Program-made: the position numbers and the translations under genes
Notes under the pieces: generated by a model
What the model was told of the DNA's origin: nothing
Seen by the model: only the letters and a program-made list of their open reading frames with translations
The model's database searches: none
Shown here: in pieces, positions 1 to 12,100 of the stretch
How the letters are laid out: the number at the start of each line of letters is the position of its first letter
Numbering within the stretch: position 1 is the first letter of the stretch
Assembly (NCBI RefSeq): GCF_964340395.1
Contig: NC_135549.1
Coordinates: forward strand, 14,220,842-14,284,841
DNA from: Glandiceps talaboti
Taxonomy: Eukaryota > Hemichordata > Enteropneusta > Spengelidae
Length of the DNA: 64,000 nucleotides
Direction: 5' to 3'

Positions 1-863
1 AATTGCAGTGTTTAAGACAAAGTGATATCATTGATGAATCAGTTATGATTAGCCTTTGTATATAGAATATCTAAAACTGTTGTTAATGCACACCCCTGCT
101 TTGACCTATAACCTTTCTTTCTGTAAAGTTCCATATTTTATGTTAGTCTCAATACTCAGGGTACTCATTTCAGGGACTACAGGTCAAAATGGGGGAGGGG
201 GGGTCGAGCTGATGCTAATTCTCTGACCTTCCCTCTGGCACACCCAAAGTCTAATAAATAAAATTAATGATTTATTTCACTTTCAAATCTACTTACATCA
301 GTTGAATATAATCCAAGTATACATCCTACACAAACAAGTTTATTCGGTGTAACTAAACACAAGACACACCTAAGAAAACTGACCTTTTCCTCAACATAAA
401 ACCATCCCTTTCACTTCCCAATAGTTCTTTTTGACCAATATATATTATAAATCACAACTAAAGTATTAAAAGTTTGACCCTTGAATTTAACAGTATGATA
501 AATGTGAATAGTAACTTTAATATTTCCACTTCTCCTCTGTTTTAATTGTTGTACAACACATACTAGCTATGAGATTTATGACAGAAACTAAAGATGCAAT
601 GTAAAAGCAACTAACATATCTCACGAGTATGCTGACAAAAGTCCTCCCAAATCTAATTAATCCAATTAAACTCATGAAATTTTATAGATTATGGTTGAGC
701 CAAATGGTAAAATGTAGTGCTGTTGGTAAGATTTTGTTGAGCTAGAAGGTAGAATTTAGCAATGTTGGTAAGATTTTTGTCAAGCCAGATAATGTTTTGT
801 TTCAGGTTTCATGGTTTTGATTGTACCCAGCAAGTAAAGTATCCATAACACATCCTGAGTGTA

Positions 864-1240
864 GATACAACTGCTGACATCAGACCATGGATGAACAGAA
901 CCTGTTACAAACAGGGAAAGTAGATAACTGAATTGGATTAATAATACTTGGCACAGCATGTTTGAAGTACAGAGACTTGAACTTACATTCCATCATTTGA
1001 TAAAAACAGTTTTATGGTCAAGTTACATAATAGTCCCCCCCTCCCCTTCACAAAACAGATTTCCAGTTCCCCTGCCATTTCATGTACACTCAAAACTGTT
1101 CTTGTCAAACCATGATATGTAATACAAGTCTCTATTGTTCCATTATGCTGAGCCAAGTGTTATTAATCCAATTCAGTTGTTTACTTTCCATGTTGGTAAC
1201 AGTTTCTGTTCATCTACGGTCTGATGTCAGCAGTTGTATC
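864..1240. mobile_element. Fold-back element family A, copy 1 (377 bp)
   Basis: The whole segment is an imperfect inverted repeat. The left end GATACAACTGCTGACATCAG pairs with the right end ending CTGATGTCAGCAGTTGTATC. Pairing continues inward through a TGTTACAAACAGGGAAAG-like block and AATTGGATTAATAATACTTG. No transposase is visible; it looks like a non-autonomous MITE-type element. It lies downstream of CUB exon 1355-1573, in what is probably the next intron of that gene. Copies 2 and 3 are at 6458-6833 and 44122-44485. Confidence 0.85.
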
Positions 1241-1354
1241 ATGGCTAGTGTTAATCCAGCAGCACATTTTTTAGGAGATTGTAGAAAATACACAGCCATG
1301 AACAACAGTGCATCGAGTCTAAGTCAGGATTCATCTCTACTGATTTATACTTAC

Positions 1355-4300
1355 TCCATTGTTGTCCACTTTTCTCCCAAACCTCGATATAATCATAGTT
1401 ACACTGCTCATGAGTGTCAGCTCCCTCCATTCTAAACACAGGAAAATTGATCTGAACGTTGTGATTTTCCGGAGCAACAATTGAAAATGTGCAGTTTAAA
1501 TCTGCTACGTAATTGCTAGGGTAATTTGGGGAATGAAAAGATCCGCTGCGACCACGAAGAGTGCTAGAACAACCTGTAATAAAAGATGACAAGGATTAGG
1601 TAGGAGTTAAACTTTGAAAAAGTCATGCATGTATGACACTCATAATGTCGTCAGTGAATTTTTGTGAACCAAGTTCAATGACCTTTTATATACCCTGTAC
1701 AGTTATGGAAACAGCATAAGGAAAAGGTATACTCTACAATGTATTATGTAAAGTTGACAAGCTGTCTTTCCCTTTAGGAAATAAACATAACCATTATCTT
1801 AAACCACGTGTGTCACACATATCATTATGCAAATAGTATACATGAAGTATGATTTTTTTTTTAAAGTTAGACAAGTCAATATGCAAGTAGTAGTAGTAGT
1901 AGTAGTAGTAGTACACATGAAATTTTAAGTTAGACAGATGTTAGTATTTAAATAGAACACACATAAGTTCAATAAAACAAACTTAGACATTCGTACCTGA
2001 TACGTAATTTGCCGAAAATCCTGTCCTTTGATCGGCATGATCTGAGACAAACCTAACATAAAGTAAATGACCACTGGAAGTTATCACTGGAGGTATATCA
2101 GTGCCACAATATCGACCAATCCGGTTAGAGCCTTCATGGCCTCCGTCACGAATCTCCACATAGTCAAACCTAGAAGAAATAATGAGTTCTGATTGTCAGT
2201 GAAGCTCATAAATACAAACCTGAAATAGACACAGTTTTGAACATGATGTCGTAAACTATAGACCTGGCTGTCTGGGGCAGGGGGTGGGGACTTGGGTGGG
2301 GGTGGGGTGGGGTGGGGTCACCCAGGGCTGATGTGAATGCTCTATGAGCTAACTTTTTAAACCATTTTGTAGATTTGTACAGCTGGGTATTGCATAAACA
2401 GCATGGATTCCAAGCTAAACACACACTGGTCATTTTGTTTCATGATAATAGTATCAATTTCAAGAATCGTGAGATTGTAAAATACAAACAATATTAATTC
2501 CCTGACTATTATTAGAATCCAACCCTCTGTTATCAGATTTACAGGAATTTCATTTCCTGAAGTAGACTCTACAATTCTATTTGCGGGAGGAAACGTAATG
2601 CCCTGTATTGAATGTGGGTTTTGAAGGCCACATGTAGCAGTGAAAGTATAATATTTATTGTAGGTATTATCTGTAACTGTAGTCTAACTTGAATACTTGC
2701 CCATTTCAAAACATTTAATATCTTTCCACCATAGATTCCTGTACTTGTGACTTTTTATGATGAAACCGTCACTTTCAAAGGAATTACAATACTTTCAATG
2801 ATATAATATACCAATACAAAATCAACCCTCTTGCCACTTGGGGTTAAATCAACCCTTTTGCCACTTGGGGTTAAATCAACCCCTTTGCCACTTGGGGTAA
2901 AATCAACCCTCTTGCCACTTGGGGTAAAATCAACACTCTTGCCACTTGGGGTAAAATCAACCCTTTTGCCACTTGGGGTAAAATCAACCCTCTTGCCACT
3001 TGGGGTAAAATCAACCCTCTTGCCACTTGGGGTAAAATCAACCCTTTTGCCACTTGGGGTAAAATCAACCCTCTTGTAGTCTGGATGCCAACTGTGGTTT
3101 CTAACCAAATGTGAGTGAAGGTATAAATCATAACGATACTGTATAGGAACTAGACTAACCCTCTTGCCACTTGGGGTAAAATTGGGCTAATAAAAACTCA
3201 ACTCTCTTGCCACTTGGGTTAAAAATATTGTGCCAACACAAAATCAACCCTTTTGCCATTTGAGGTAAAATGTGCCAAAAACTTCTGTTGTGCACCCAAT
3301 GAAATAATGAAGTACACAATATCTAAGAATTAGTCATTCTTTGCATCTATTTTTTTTAAAACTAATTCTGCTGAACTGTCTTAATTATTCTTGAGTACAT
3401 TCTACAAAATGCTCCATTCTGTTTTATACATTTCACTGCTGTATTTCACTATTAAATTGAACTCACTTGAGAAGCTGACATCATCGTCTAGAGTAAACAT
3501 GAATCCTTGTTCACTACAGGACATTTCATTTCCTTCCCTATATACATGTATACTGTGTAGAACTTCGTAGTCTGGAACTATATATTTCAAGACATAATCC
3601 ACGGGCTCCACCTTCACTCTCACTCCCAGGGGACACAATACTGAATGGTCAAATAATCCTGTGGGTCCACCCTCACCCCCAGGGACACAATACTGAATGG
3701 TTAAATAACCCTGTGGGGTCCACTCTCACCCCCAGGGACACAATACTGAATGGTCAAATAATCCTGTGGGGTCCACCCTCACCCCCAGCGACATAATACT
3801 GAATGGACAAAATACTGAATTTGAAACCAAATGATGTCATACCTGCATCTCCTACTGTCCTCCAATGAGAAAGCATCAAATGTGAGCGTTACATGATGGG
3901 ACTGCTCAGCTACTATAATCCACTCACAGTCACTAAATCTGTTGTACATCAATGGGTACTGAGGACTAGATATAGTACCAGATCCAGCACTCAGTCTCTG
4001 TCGACAACTTCTATCAGCTAGTATAATCTCACTAACATGGAGGAGAGAAACTGCAAACCTATATACACAAAAAGTCCAACCTTTAGTTCACAATTTGGAT
4101 ATCAAGCAATGACTAGACTTTATTGGAATTGAGACTTTTACTTCCATCATATAAAGCAATAACACTTTTTCATACTCGAAGTAATTTTCCTTGATACCTA
4201 TAATTTGTGTTAGTTTTTACTGTCTTGTCTGTAGCCAATCTGTAGTCTTGAAGGACTATTAACACTACTACACCATTTCAGCCATTTTGATTTTTAAAAT

Positions 4301-5314
4301 TTCATCCGTCCCAAATTTCAAAACTTGAAATCAAAATGGCAGTTAGGATATAACTGAAATAGTCTTAGTAATGTTAGTCCTTCAAGACTACAGGCTATCT
4401 TGTCTACTATTAAAAATGATATAAAGCTAACATTCTTTACACTGTCACTCAGTGTTTTATCTTTTTGTGGTTTCCTCCTCTATAGGTGTCTAAAATTTGA
4501 AAAACCATGACTCTTTTGAACAGTTGGAAGATTAGCCCTGATAATGACTACAACTGTTTTCAAACTAAAACAGCATGATTTTAAATATAAATTAAGAATG
4601 GACCACAAACTTTAACCACAAGTTTGCAAAACACTTATCATCTTTATCTTGAAACTCAAGTACAGCATCTTATATTACCAATTCCACAAGAAAAAGTCTA
4701 TTATGAATATTTTTGAATGCTGCACAACAGATTTGGATCACATATGACGGAGCTGAAATCATAACCTTTCTGAAAACATATACATTGCATCATGGAGACT
4801 CTTTATACATATAAGGTTACGAAAACATTTGACAATATTAAATGACAATTTTTTCCATGGTTGAGGGTAGTATAGTCCTACTTGCAGACTGAGTAAGTTG
4901 GGACTTGATTCTGACAATGTCACTTTCAGTCCCAAGCAGGACTGTGTTGAGGGTAGCTCTGGATGTATACACTACGGGAGGGGAGAAGACGTGTTGAAAT
5001 ACCATAGCATATACATCCAGAGCTATGTTGAGGGATGCCCGATAAACTGATGAGTGTGCTTTTACTTTGTTTTATGTGAATACATTGAAAATTACTCAAA
5101 ATTCAACCAATCATTCTTTGCTATTCAAACAATTTCTCTAAAACATGTGATGTGTTTTCTTTCTTGCAAACAATTTGTTCAAATCGACTACCCTTGACCT
5201 GTATGCATCCACGTCAGTAAACAAGGCAACTGTCACAAATTCAACTTGATCCCATACATAAAACAACTATTAGTATCATACTCACAGCAGTATCACAATG
5301 GAAACAGAAGCCAT
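1355..5314 (-). CDS. Secreted CUB-domain protein, 5' part (partial at left edge)
   Basis: Four coding exons were read on the minus strand: 5286-5314, 3843-4058, 1997-2169 and 1355-1573. All have AG acceptors and GT donors, and phases agree at each junction (2, 2, 1, then open phase 1). The 29-nt first exon starts with ATG and, with the start of exon 2, gives a signal peptide ending near ILA at residue 24. CUB1 spans about residues 28-138: it has SSPQYP, a CEW motif, RCRFDYVEIRDG and RYCG. The acidic residues LED, the D of FDY and SDH fit the calcium-binding CUB pattern. CUB2 begins at C141 with SPNYPSNY and YDYIEVWE, and breaks off at the phase-1 donor at 1353-1354. I found no exon for its second half in 1-1354, so the gene probably continues past the window. 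CUB domains mediate extracellular binding; the full protein type (tolloid, cubilin-like, receptor) cannot be told from this part. Confidence 0.85.
1885..1914. repeat. (AGT)n microsatellite
   Basis: An uninterrupted run of about nine AGT triplets lies in an intron of the CUB gene. Confidence 0.9.
2274..2324 (+). repeat. G-rich tract with quadruplex potential
   Basis: Several G4 and G5 runs separated by one to four bases (GGGGTGGGG type) lie in the intron between CUB exons 1997-2169 and 3843-4058. They meet the usual pattern for an intramolecular G-quadruplex on the plus strand. Confidence 0.7.
2823..3078. repeat. 27-bp minisatellite, about 9.5 units
   Basis: The tandem unit is roughly AATCAACCCTCTTGCCACTT followed by GGGGTAA, with few differences between units. 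Because 27 is a multiple of 3, several frames stay open on both strands, which creates repetitive false ORFs. Degenerate single units recur at about 3157-3180, 3200-3223 and 3240-3270, so the array was once longer or has been interrupted. Confidence 0.95.
3114..3165 (+). repeat. Fragment related to fold-back family G
   Basis: The stretch reading ATAAATCATAACGATA, then TATAGGAACTAGACTA, is shared with the element at 30672-30927. It sits between minisatellite units, which suggests an insertion into the array. Confidence 0.55.
3640..3812. repeat. Short tandem repeat, about 55-bp unit, 3 copies
   Basis: The unit is ACACAATACTGAATGGTCAA, then ATAATCCTGTGGGGTCCACC and CTCACCCCCAGGG. Three to four copies lie in the same CUB intron. 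An open minus-strand frame at 3402-3638 abuts it, but the neighbouring exons join in phase without it, so it is not coding in this gene model. Confidence 0.85.
4231..4398. mobile_element. Fold-back element family F (about 168 bp)
   Basis: Inverted arms: GTAGTCTTGAAGGACTATTA on the left pairs with TAGTCCTTCAAGACTAC on the right. An inner block CATTTTGATTT pairs with AAATCAAAATG. It is a short hairpin-type element in the first intron of the CUB gene. Confidence 0.75.
4944..5036. repeat. Short inverted repeat
   Basis: TTGAGGGTAGCTCTGGATGT and, inverted, ACATCCAGAGCTATGTTGAG flank about 45 bases containing GGGAGGGGAG. The ends carry the same TGTTGAGGG in direct orientation, possibly a target duplication. 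No larger structure was seen. Confidence 0.5.
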
Positions 5315-5399
5315 ACCAACTAGATGTCAGAGAGCTGAACAATCACGATGCGATGTGTCTTTCTTCTCCTACACACACTTGTAAAAAGACAGTTTGGAG

Positions 5400-6457
5400 T
5401 GGACTTCCTACTTTATCCCTAGCACCAAACAGGAAATGAGTGTGGGTAGATTACTTCATGTAACAGGATACATAGCATGATGTCAACATGTGACAAAATC
5501 AACCAGTAAATGTATATTTAATTACAAGCACAGTCTGGCAGTTCTTATAAACAATCCACTAGTCATCTGATAGTGCTTGTTTTCTCAGAAACAGGTCAGT
5601 GTGTGGTTTAACTTCTACATTCAATGGATATGAAATTCTAGCAGATATGTTCTCATCAGTGAGTCATTTTCTCACATAAAAAGTCTCAGCGAAACATATG
5701 TTGTACTCAAAAGATGCCTGCTAGTTTTTAATACCTCAATCAGCTTATCATGAAACCTTTACCGTAAAATAAATAGCTGGCACCCCGACTGTGTGTCCTA
5801 TTTGCTTCTGTATGGCCAAGAAAAGAAGTGCTTTGTTTTTCATCCCAGCATCACAGCTTTTTAAAAAATATTTCTTTTAAAACCTGCGAAGTACACACAC
5901 AAGATTATACATGTATTTGCCATGTGCACTGTATTAAACTATATCAAATCATCTAATTTATTTAATCAGCAGTGATAGATTTCTATCTCTGTTTTCTCTA
6001 TATATAATCCCATTTATCAGTATGGTGGAGCCAACAAAAAACAAACAAACAAAAATGAATACTGCATCACCATATCACTTTTGCATTTTCACTAGGACAA
6101 AACACAATACATTTTTTTCTTGGCCTAAGACATGATTTATTGGGTAATAACATTGAGTAATAGCATAGTTTAGTATGCAGTCATTGGTTGAACCACAGTC
6201 ACTTATACATTAAGGGAGGGAGTGTGTGGTTAAACTTATGCTTGGTGACTGGTACTGTGAGATTTTTCCATGAAAAGTTGAAACTTCTAAGAAAGCAGCA
6301 GGCTACCTGTACAGCAACCTTTATTATATAATGTATTAATTAAAAACACAACATATATATCACATACACCTACTTGTAACATCCTCTGTGTGAATACAGC
6401 TGTCTGTAATATTTGTTTACTTACAGCAGGAAGTAAGTATCACATCCTTTGACAGCA
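5400..6457. other. Intergenic sequence upstream of the CUB gene
   Basis: No ORF, RNA gene or repeat family was recognised here. The right-hand part is AT-rich with simple AAAC and TA runs near 6040 and 6350. The CUB promoter should lie within the first few hundred bases. Confidence 0.4.
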
Positions 6458-6833
6458 TACAACTGATGACATCAGACCGGTGACAAAATGGAACTCTTAC
6501 AATTAGGGGAAAGTAAGCAACTAAGATCACTAATAATACTTGCCACAGCATGTTGGAAGTAGCAGAGCCTTGTATTACACTCCATTATTCGATAAGAACA
6601 GTTGCATGATCACTTTACATAATAGTTCACCTTCACTAACAAATTTCCAGTTCTCCTGACATTTCCTGTACATATAAAGTGGCCATAAAACTGTTCTCAT
6701 CAAACCATGGTGTGTAATACAAGTCTCTGCTGTTTCAACACGCTGAGTAAAGTGTTATTAATCCAATTCATTTGTTTACTTTCCCTGTTTGTAACAGGTT
6801 CTGTTCGTCCACGGTCTGATGTCGGTAGTTGTA
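6458..6833. mobile_element. Fold-back element family A, copy 2 (376 bp)
   Basis: It has the same palindromic layout as the copy at 864-1240. The left end TACAACTGATGACATCAGAC pairs with the right end ending GTCTGATGTCGGTAGTTGTA. Inner blocks (AATAATACTTGCCACAGCAT, CATTATTCGATAAGAACAGT) are shared with copies 1 and 3. Confidence 0.85.
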
Positions 6834-7085
6834 GATCTCTACAGTCCTTGTATCTATCTATATAGACAAGGACAGTGTCAGTATTATCAATATATTGATT
6901 TTGATGAGATTCTTCTTGTCCATCAACAGATTTATTTATAACACATCATCTGCGTGAGTCGTGTTGCGATTGGTCAATGCCCTGTCACATGGTATGCGTA
7001 ATTTGAATACTGTTGCCCGGGAAATGACGATTTATTGCCCCATAGGGCAATAGTTCCATGAATGCATGAAAAGTAGAGTGGACTA

Positions 7086-7379
7086 TTGCCCGCCCATTGC
7101 GCATGCATGAGCGTCTTCCTTGCAGACAACAAATATTCAGACGGGTCAACGGCCATGGCGGCAAACGATAATTCACGTTTTTGGAAAGTGTCTGAAGAAG
7201 ATCTTGCAGAACTGGTGTCACACAAAGATGCTAGGAGCACAAAGTGTGTTATCAAAAATGCTGTGAGTAGTTTAGAAAAATACTGTGTGGAAGTAGGAAC
7301 GGTATTGCCTGTAGTGGAGGATAATCCTACACTGTGTACGCTACTGCGTAATTTTTATGCAGGCAGTTCGACGCTGTGA
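7086..7379 (+). CDS. Short ORF resembling the N-terminal domain of Crypton/ZMYM-QRICH-type recombinase proteins
   Basis: A 97-codon ORF. Its core, from about residue 31 (FWKVSEEDLAELVSHKD, then ARSTKCVIKNAV, then NPTLCTLLRNFYAG), matches the pattern I know from the domain ahead of the tyrosine-recombinase-like region in Crypton-derived proteins (DUF3504/ZMYM2/QRICH1 type): a short helix, the K/NxDSRSTK signature, and L..LLRNFYA. The ORF stops right after FYAG, where these proteins normally continue, so it is a detached domain, a first exon, or a decayed element. It starts at ATG 7086 or at ATG 7155. Inverted GGGCAATAG motifs occur on both sides (7048-7056 and 7419-7427). Function is unknown; the family call is from memory. 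Confidence 0.45.
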   Translation: MPAHCACMSVFLADNKYSDGSTAMAANDNSRFWKVSEEDLAELVSHKDARSTKCVIKNAVSSLEKYCVEVGTVLPVVEDNPTLCTLLRNFYAGSSTL

Positions 7380-7802
7380 GATGTGTTATAAAACAAATGT
7401 CAACTGGCCTCTTGTTCGGGCAATAGCATACGTCAGTTCCCCCCTCGGGCCTGTCGATCACCTCAACATCAACCTATTTCCCAAGGGCGAAGCACATATG
7501 TGTTTATAATTGAAATGGAACAAAGTAAAAAGCTAGATAATTATACAAATAAACAATGCTTTATCTCCTCAACACAATAATACTCCACAAGCAAACAAAG
7601 TTATTCCCCTCACATAATAAAAGTTCCAAACCCTACACACTCATAGATTACGCTAAAATACCGAAACACACTATCCCAACCCCTTGCATATAATGTCAAA
7701 TGCACAACCCCAAACCCTTATTCAGGTTTTTTGTATTTATGTGCGACTTACACATAATTTAGTCAAATAAAACTATGTATGTAGTCAAATACCTACAATG
7801 CA

Positions 7803-8010
7803 CTGCCCCGCAGCACTGTCACCACTGTACTACACTACTGTACACTACACTGAACTGCCCCGCAGCACTGTCACCACTGTACTATACTACTGTACACTAC
7901 ATTGAACTGCCCCGCAGCACTGTCACCACTGTACTATACTACTGTACACTACATTGAACTGCCCCGCAGCACCGTCACCACTGTACTATACTACTGTACA
8001 CTACATTGAA
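7803..8010. repeat. 52-bp tandem repeat, 4 units
   Basis: CTGCCCCGCAGCACTGTCAC starts units at about 7803, 7855, 7907 and 7959, giving an exact 52-bp period with very few substitutions. The flank at 8010-8100 continues with degenerate ACTGCACTGTA-type sequence. Confidence 0.95.
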
Positions 8011-8160
8011 CTGCTCTACACTCTACACTGCATTGCACAACATTTCACTGCACTGCACAGCACTTGTATTGGACTGTATTGTACAGCACACTATATTATT
8101 ATATAACACTATATAACACTATATATAACATAATAGAGATATATACTCACATACATGTAT

Positions 8161-8310
8161 TCACACACAACACACACGCACACACACACACACACCACAC
8201 AACACAACACAACACAACACAACACAACACAACACAACACAACACAACACAACAAAAACACAAACACACAGACACACAAACACACACACAAACACACACA
8301 CACACTCCTC
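8161..8310. repeat. Compound microsatellite (AC)n / (ACAAC)n / (ACAA)n
   Basis: AC dinucleotides are followed by about ten CAACA pentamers and then more AC and AAAC runs. ORFs of 60-106 codons here are low-complexity artefacts. Confidence 0.95.
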
Positions 8311-8319
8311 AACACAAAC

Positions 8320-9110
8320 ACCCGTGCACAAATGAACACAAAGACAGAACAATATCGAATGACATATCTTTATTGCAGATATGAAATGTGACTGCTTGAT
8401 TTACCACACAATAATAATATTACAATATATCTACTTGATTTTAAGCGGATCGAATTTTACAAAATAAAATCTGAAGGTAGTGAAAGATTTCTTGCTAACT
8501 ATCTTTTACCATCATTTTGTCAATCTCTTCATCAGACACTATATCATATCTGCCATCTACATTATCATGATTATAGTCTTGCAATAAACGGTGGAAAATG
8601 AAATATTACTAGTAATAGTTTTGTACACATACCGCAGTAGTTTTTGAGTGTAACTTTTGTCAAATTCATTTCAAAATTTGAGGAAAAATATTCCAATTCA
8701 GAAATTCTGAAAATTTTAGCTTTAGCTACAATATATGAAAAGTTTTCATTTTCAATACAACTGAAAATAAGTTTTAAAAAAAAGTACCCCAACTTACAGA
8801 ATTCGAAGTTAAATAGTCAATTCATTCATCTAAAAGTAACTCCCACGATTCAAAACTGATTTCCAGATATAACGCTTTCTTTTGGCAGTATGTAGGCAGT
8901 ACAATTTTTTTGGAAAACATCACATTTCATTTCATGATAATATTTTGTATATTTTGAATGCTTACATATCAAATTAAGGTCAAAAACTATAAGTAAATTA
9001 CTGTTAAGTTAGCTATCCATTGTAATATCATTACACAGTACACATTTGAATGTTTTGCAAATATATTATCTTAGTGTATGAATATGCAAATATCGTAAAG
9101 AGTTGTTTGT
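8320..9110. other. Intergenic sequence between satellites and the NOL8 stop codon
   Basis: AT-rich sequence without a recognisable gene. The part next to 9111 should include the NOL8 3' untranslated region, but I saw no convincing polyadenylation signal on the minus strand. Confidence 0.4.
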
Positions 9111-12100
9111 CTACCATTTCTTTCCTCTCCTATTGTTTGCAGCTTTTCTTGACAGCCGGCGTGCTTCTCTGTGTTGTTTACGATAGTCCTGCAGAAAACA
9201 AACAAAGTAATATTTCTATCAGAAAATACAAGGACTTGTGAGTAAAACGTTTCTATGACAACAAAAGGAACAAATCATACATAATGCTTGAAACCACGGT
9301 AGTTGTACATAAGTAGTTTCAATGATACTTTGTAATATAAAAGTTAACCTCTAGTTTTTTTATTAAACTTGCTTGCTTGCTTGTACAATTGCATATTCAC
9401 TGCGATATTTTTAATAATTTACTATTTAGTAACTGGTAATTTCATATTACTAATTCCGAAATACTGGCAGGTCAGGTCAGGTCGGGTCAGGTCAGATACT
9501 ACAAATAAGAATGAACCTGGGAAAAACAATTCTGAGAATATTTTACAAAGTAAATCACAAGTGTACTATCTTACATTTTGCAGGGTAGGTTTCAGTTCTT
9601 CCCATTTACTCTGCAGTTCATCTTCATTTGGCGGCCTACAAAACAAGCTAGGTCCTTCTGTAATCAAAAAACAATATATGTCTCTCAAGATAAAAAAATT
9701 CTGTCGGAAAATGAAGACAAGAACAAACCATCTTCTAGTAACTGTGTTTTAGCAGAGTTTTGGAACATAAGTAACAAAGAAGGGAAGTCTGGTACATTTT
9801 GCATCAATTTCTATATACCTTGTGTCATAATTTTGGTAGGGAATCCTGGTATACTACCAAACTAGAGAGATTTTAGAGTTTCAATTACGTGACACAACAT
9901 TTTTTTACACCTTAAATACAGTGTTTTTTTGTAACGACTTATACAACGAATATAGAGACTGAAAGCAGCCCATGCACATAAAATGTTACATTTTATCTGA
10001 CCGTGAACACAAATAAACAGGTTTGTGTTTGAATCTTTCTTGATTCATCCGACAGTGATATTGCTTTGTGTTCACAGTGACATAATATGTTATATGCTTG
10101 TGTGCTATCAGTGTCTGTATTTTGGAATTCATAACAAAAAACAAGTGAGGCGTAAAAAGAAAATGTCACTTTATTTGAAACTCTAAAGTCTCTCTAGTTT
10201 GGTAGTAAATGGTGAATCTAGATAGATTTTACCAACTTTAAAACAACCTTTCACAAAAACACTTGCCAAATATGATTTACTCATTCTTATAAAAAAAAAT
10301 CTTTGTTAAAAATGAAATTTATATATGCATCACATGTCAGCTGTAAACAAAGTAACACTTACCTGTTAATCTTGGGTCACTTTCTTGGAAGAAAAACGTT
10401 GGATGCTTTGGTGTAGATTTCATTACTTTCTGTTCTTCTGTTTTCATTTGAGATCTGGAATAGACAATACAATTGATGCGTGTTACAATGATTGCATAGT
10501 CTAATCAAACTAAAACAGGCCGTATCTGCTCAGATTAACTTTAAATCATTCATTTTATTTCACTGCATGAAGTTACAAATTGATGGCCTATTTTGTTCAC
10601 CTGCTCAGCATCATACTCCCCATTTGTTGATTTACTGATATGACACCATCTTGAGAATCTGAAAATACAGCTAAAATGATGTAGGCTTGGTGTTTCACTC
10701 ATGGGACATGACAATTAAGTAATGTAATTGTCATTCAACCAAGTAAAGACAGATATCATTTATGACTTGCTCTCAAATTAACCAAATTATTAATTAAAGA
10801 AATTATTAATTACAGCAAATTGTAATGATCACATTTTATTTATTTTTTTTTTTTTTGCTTTTGCCTGGAGTAAAGACTTTAACTTTGTATTTTGTTTAGT
10901 TTACTATTCTTTTGAGTATGTTTAATTTTGTATCCATAAAACTGTTCCTGTTTAAAAATCTTGGAAAAAAGTATTAAATTGATTTGGTTTTGCTTTTGAT
11001 TTGGTTTTTACTTTGATTTGGTTTTACTTAGATATTTTGGTTACACAGTGGGAGGAGTATAACAGAATTATGGGATGCCGAACAAGTGCGAACATGATTG
11101 TATAAATTAATCTTACAGTGATAGCTGTGGCTTGATAAATCCTTACAATCTATGGTTCTGTCTAAATACATAATAATGCAATGCCAGACATCTATCCTTC
11201 ACCTTTGAGCTGTAACTATCTACAGAAACTTGTATAAATCTACAACAATGCATCTCATTGTTGAGAACAGTGGATAGACTTTGTTCCTTAGTCTATTTAT
11301 CTTCTTAAAGAGTGGGTGGACTCTCTATGCCTCCTGTCTTTCATCTTTGTTACAGGACATTTACAATGAGCATGCAGTTTTGATTATTTGTGGTGTAAGT
11401 TCCATGACACTTTATGGTTTCATGTTGTAAGATAGCACACAACTATTGTTTTTAATCTATATTTGGTTCACGATGTAAATCGTAGCAGCATGCAAACTCA
11501 ATCTGATTAAAATCCGATGTAGTGTACATGGCGCGATTTCTTTTTGGCTGTTACGTTTACTGTCGTTCGTTCTTCTGTGAGCGTCCCTTGCATACATCTG
11601 ACACAATACCATACGTTTTCCTAAGCCACTCGAGAGTGCCAAGTGAATTCACTCAACGAATGAGACTGTGTAATGTGACGAAACATGTGGGTAGAGTACG
11701 CTCTGTTCAAAAAGAGCTCGAGTGCAGACAACGTTGTTATCATTTTTGTTTGTTGATTCTCTTTCTTTCAATTTCGAACACAGAGTGTTATATTGTAAGA
11801 CGGATTCTGATTGGCTACTCGTAAGTACAAGATTGGATTCAGGAAAACCTATGGTATTGTGTCAGATGTATGTATGAGGTGCTCATAAAAAGAACAAACG
11901 ACAGTAAACATAACAGCCAAAAAGAAATCATACCGTGTAACACTACATCGGATTTTAATCAGATTGCATGCACACTATAGTAGTTATAACATAAACAAAT
12001 AGTAGACTTGGTAGAATGTACATTGTTCAAACATTTCAAATATCCACCTTTGCTGTGACCACACCGACAAGGCAATGAAATGCTTTCACAGCAAAAAGGA

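Noticed and set aside
2755-3131. Overlapping repetitive ORFs on both strands
   Set aside because: Artefacts of a 27-bp minisatellite whose period is a multiple of three.
3402-3638. Minus-strand ORF as an extra CUB-gene exon
   Set aside because: The flanking exons 3843-4058 and 1997-2169 join in phase to give an uninterrupted CUB domain; an insert would break it.
8064-8391. Several ORFs of His/Thr/Gln or Val/Cys repeats
   Set aside because: Translations of AC and ACAAC microsatellites.
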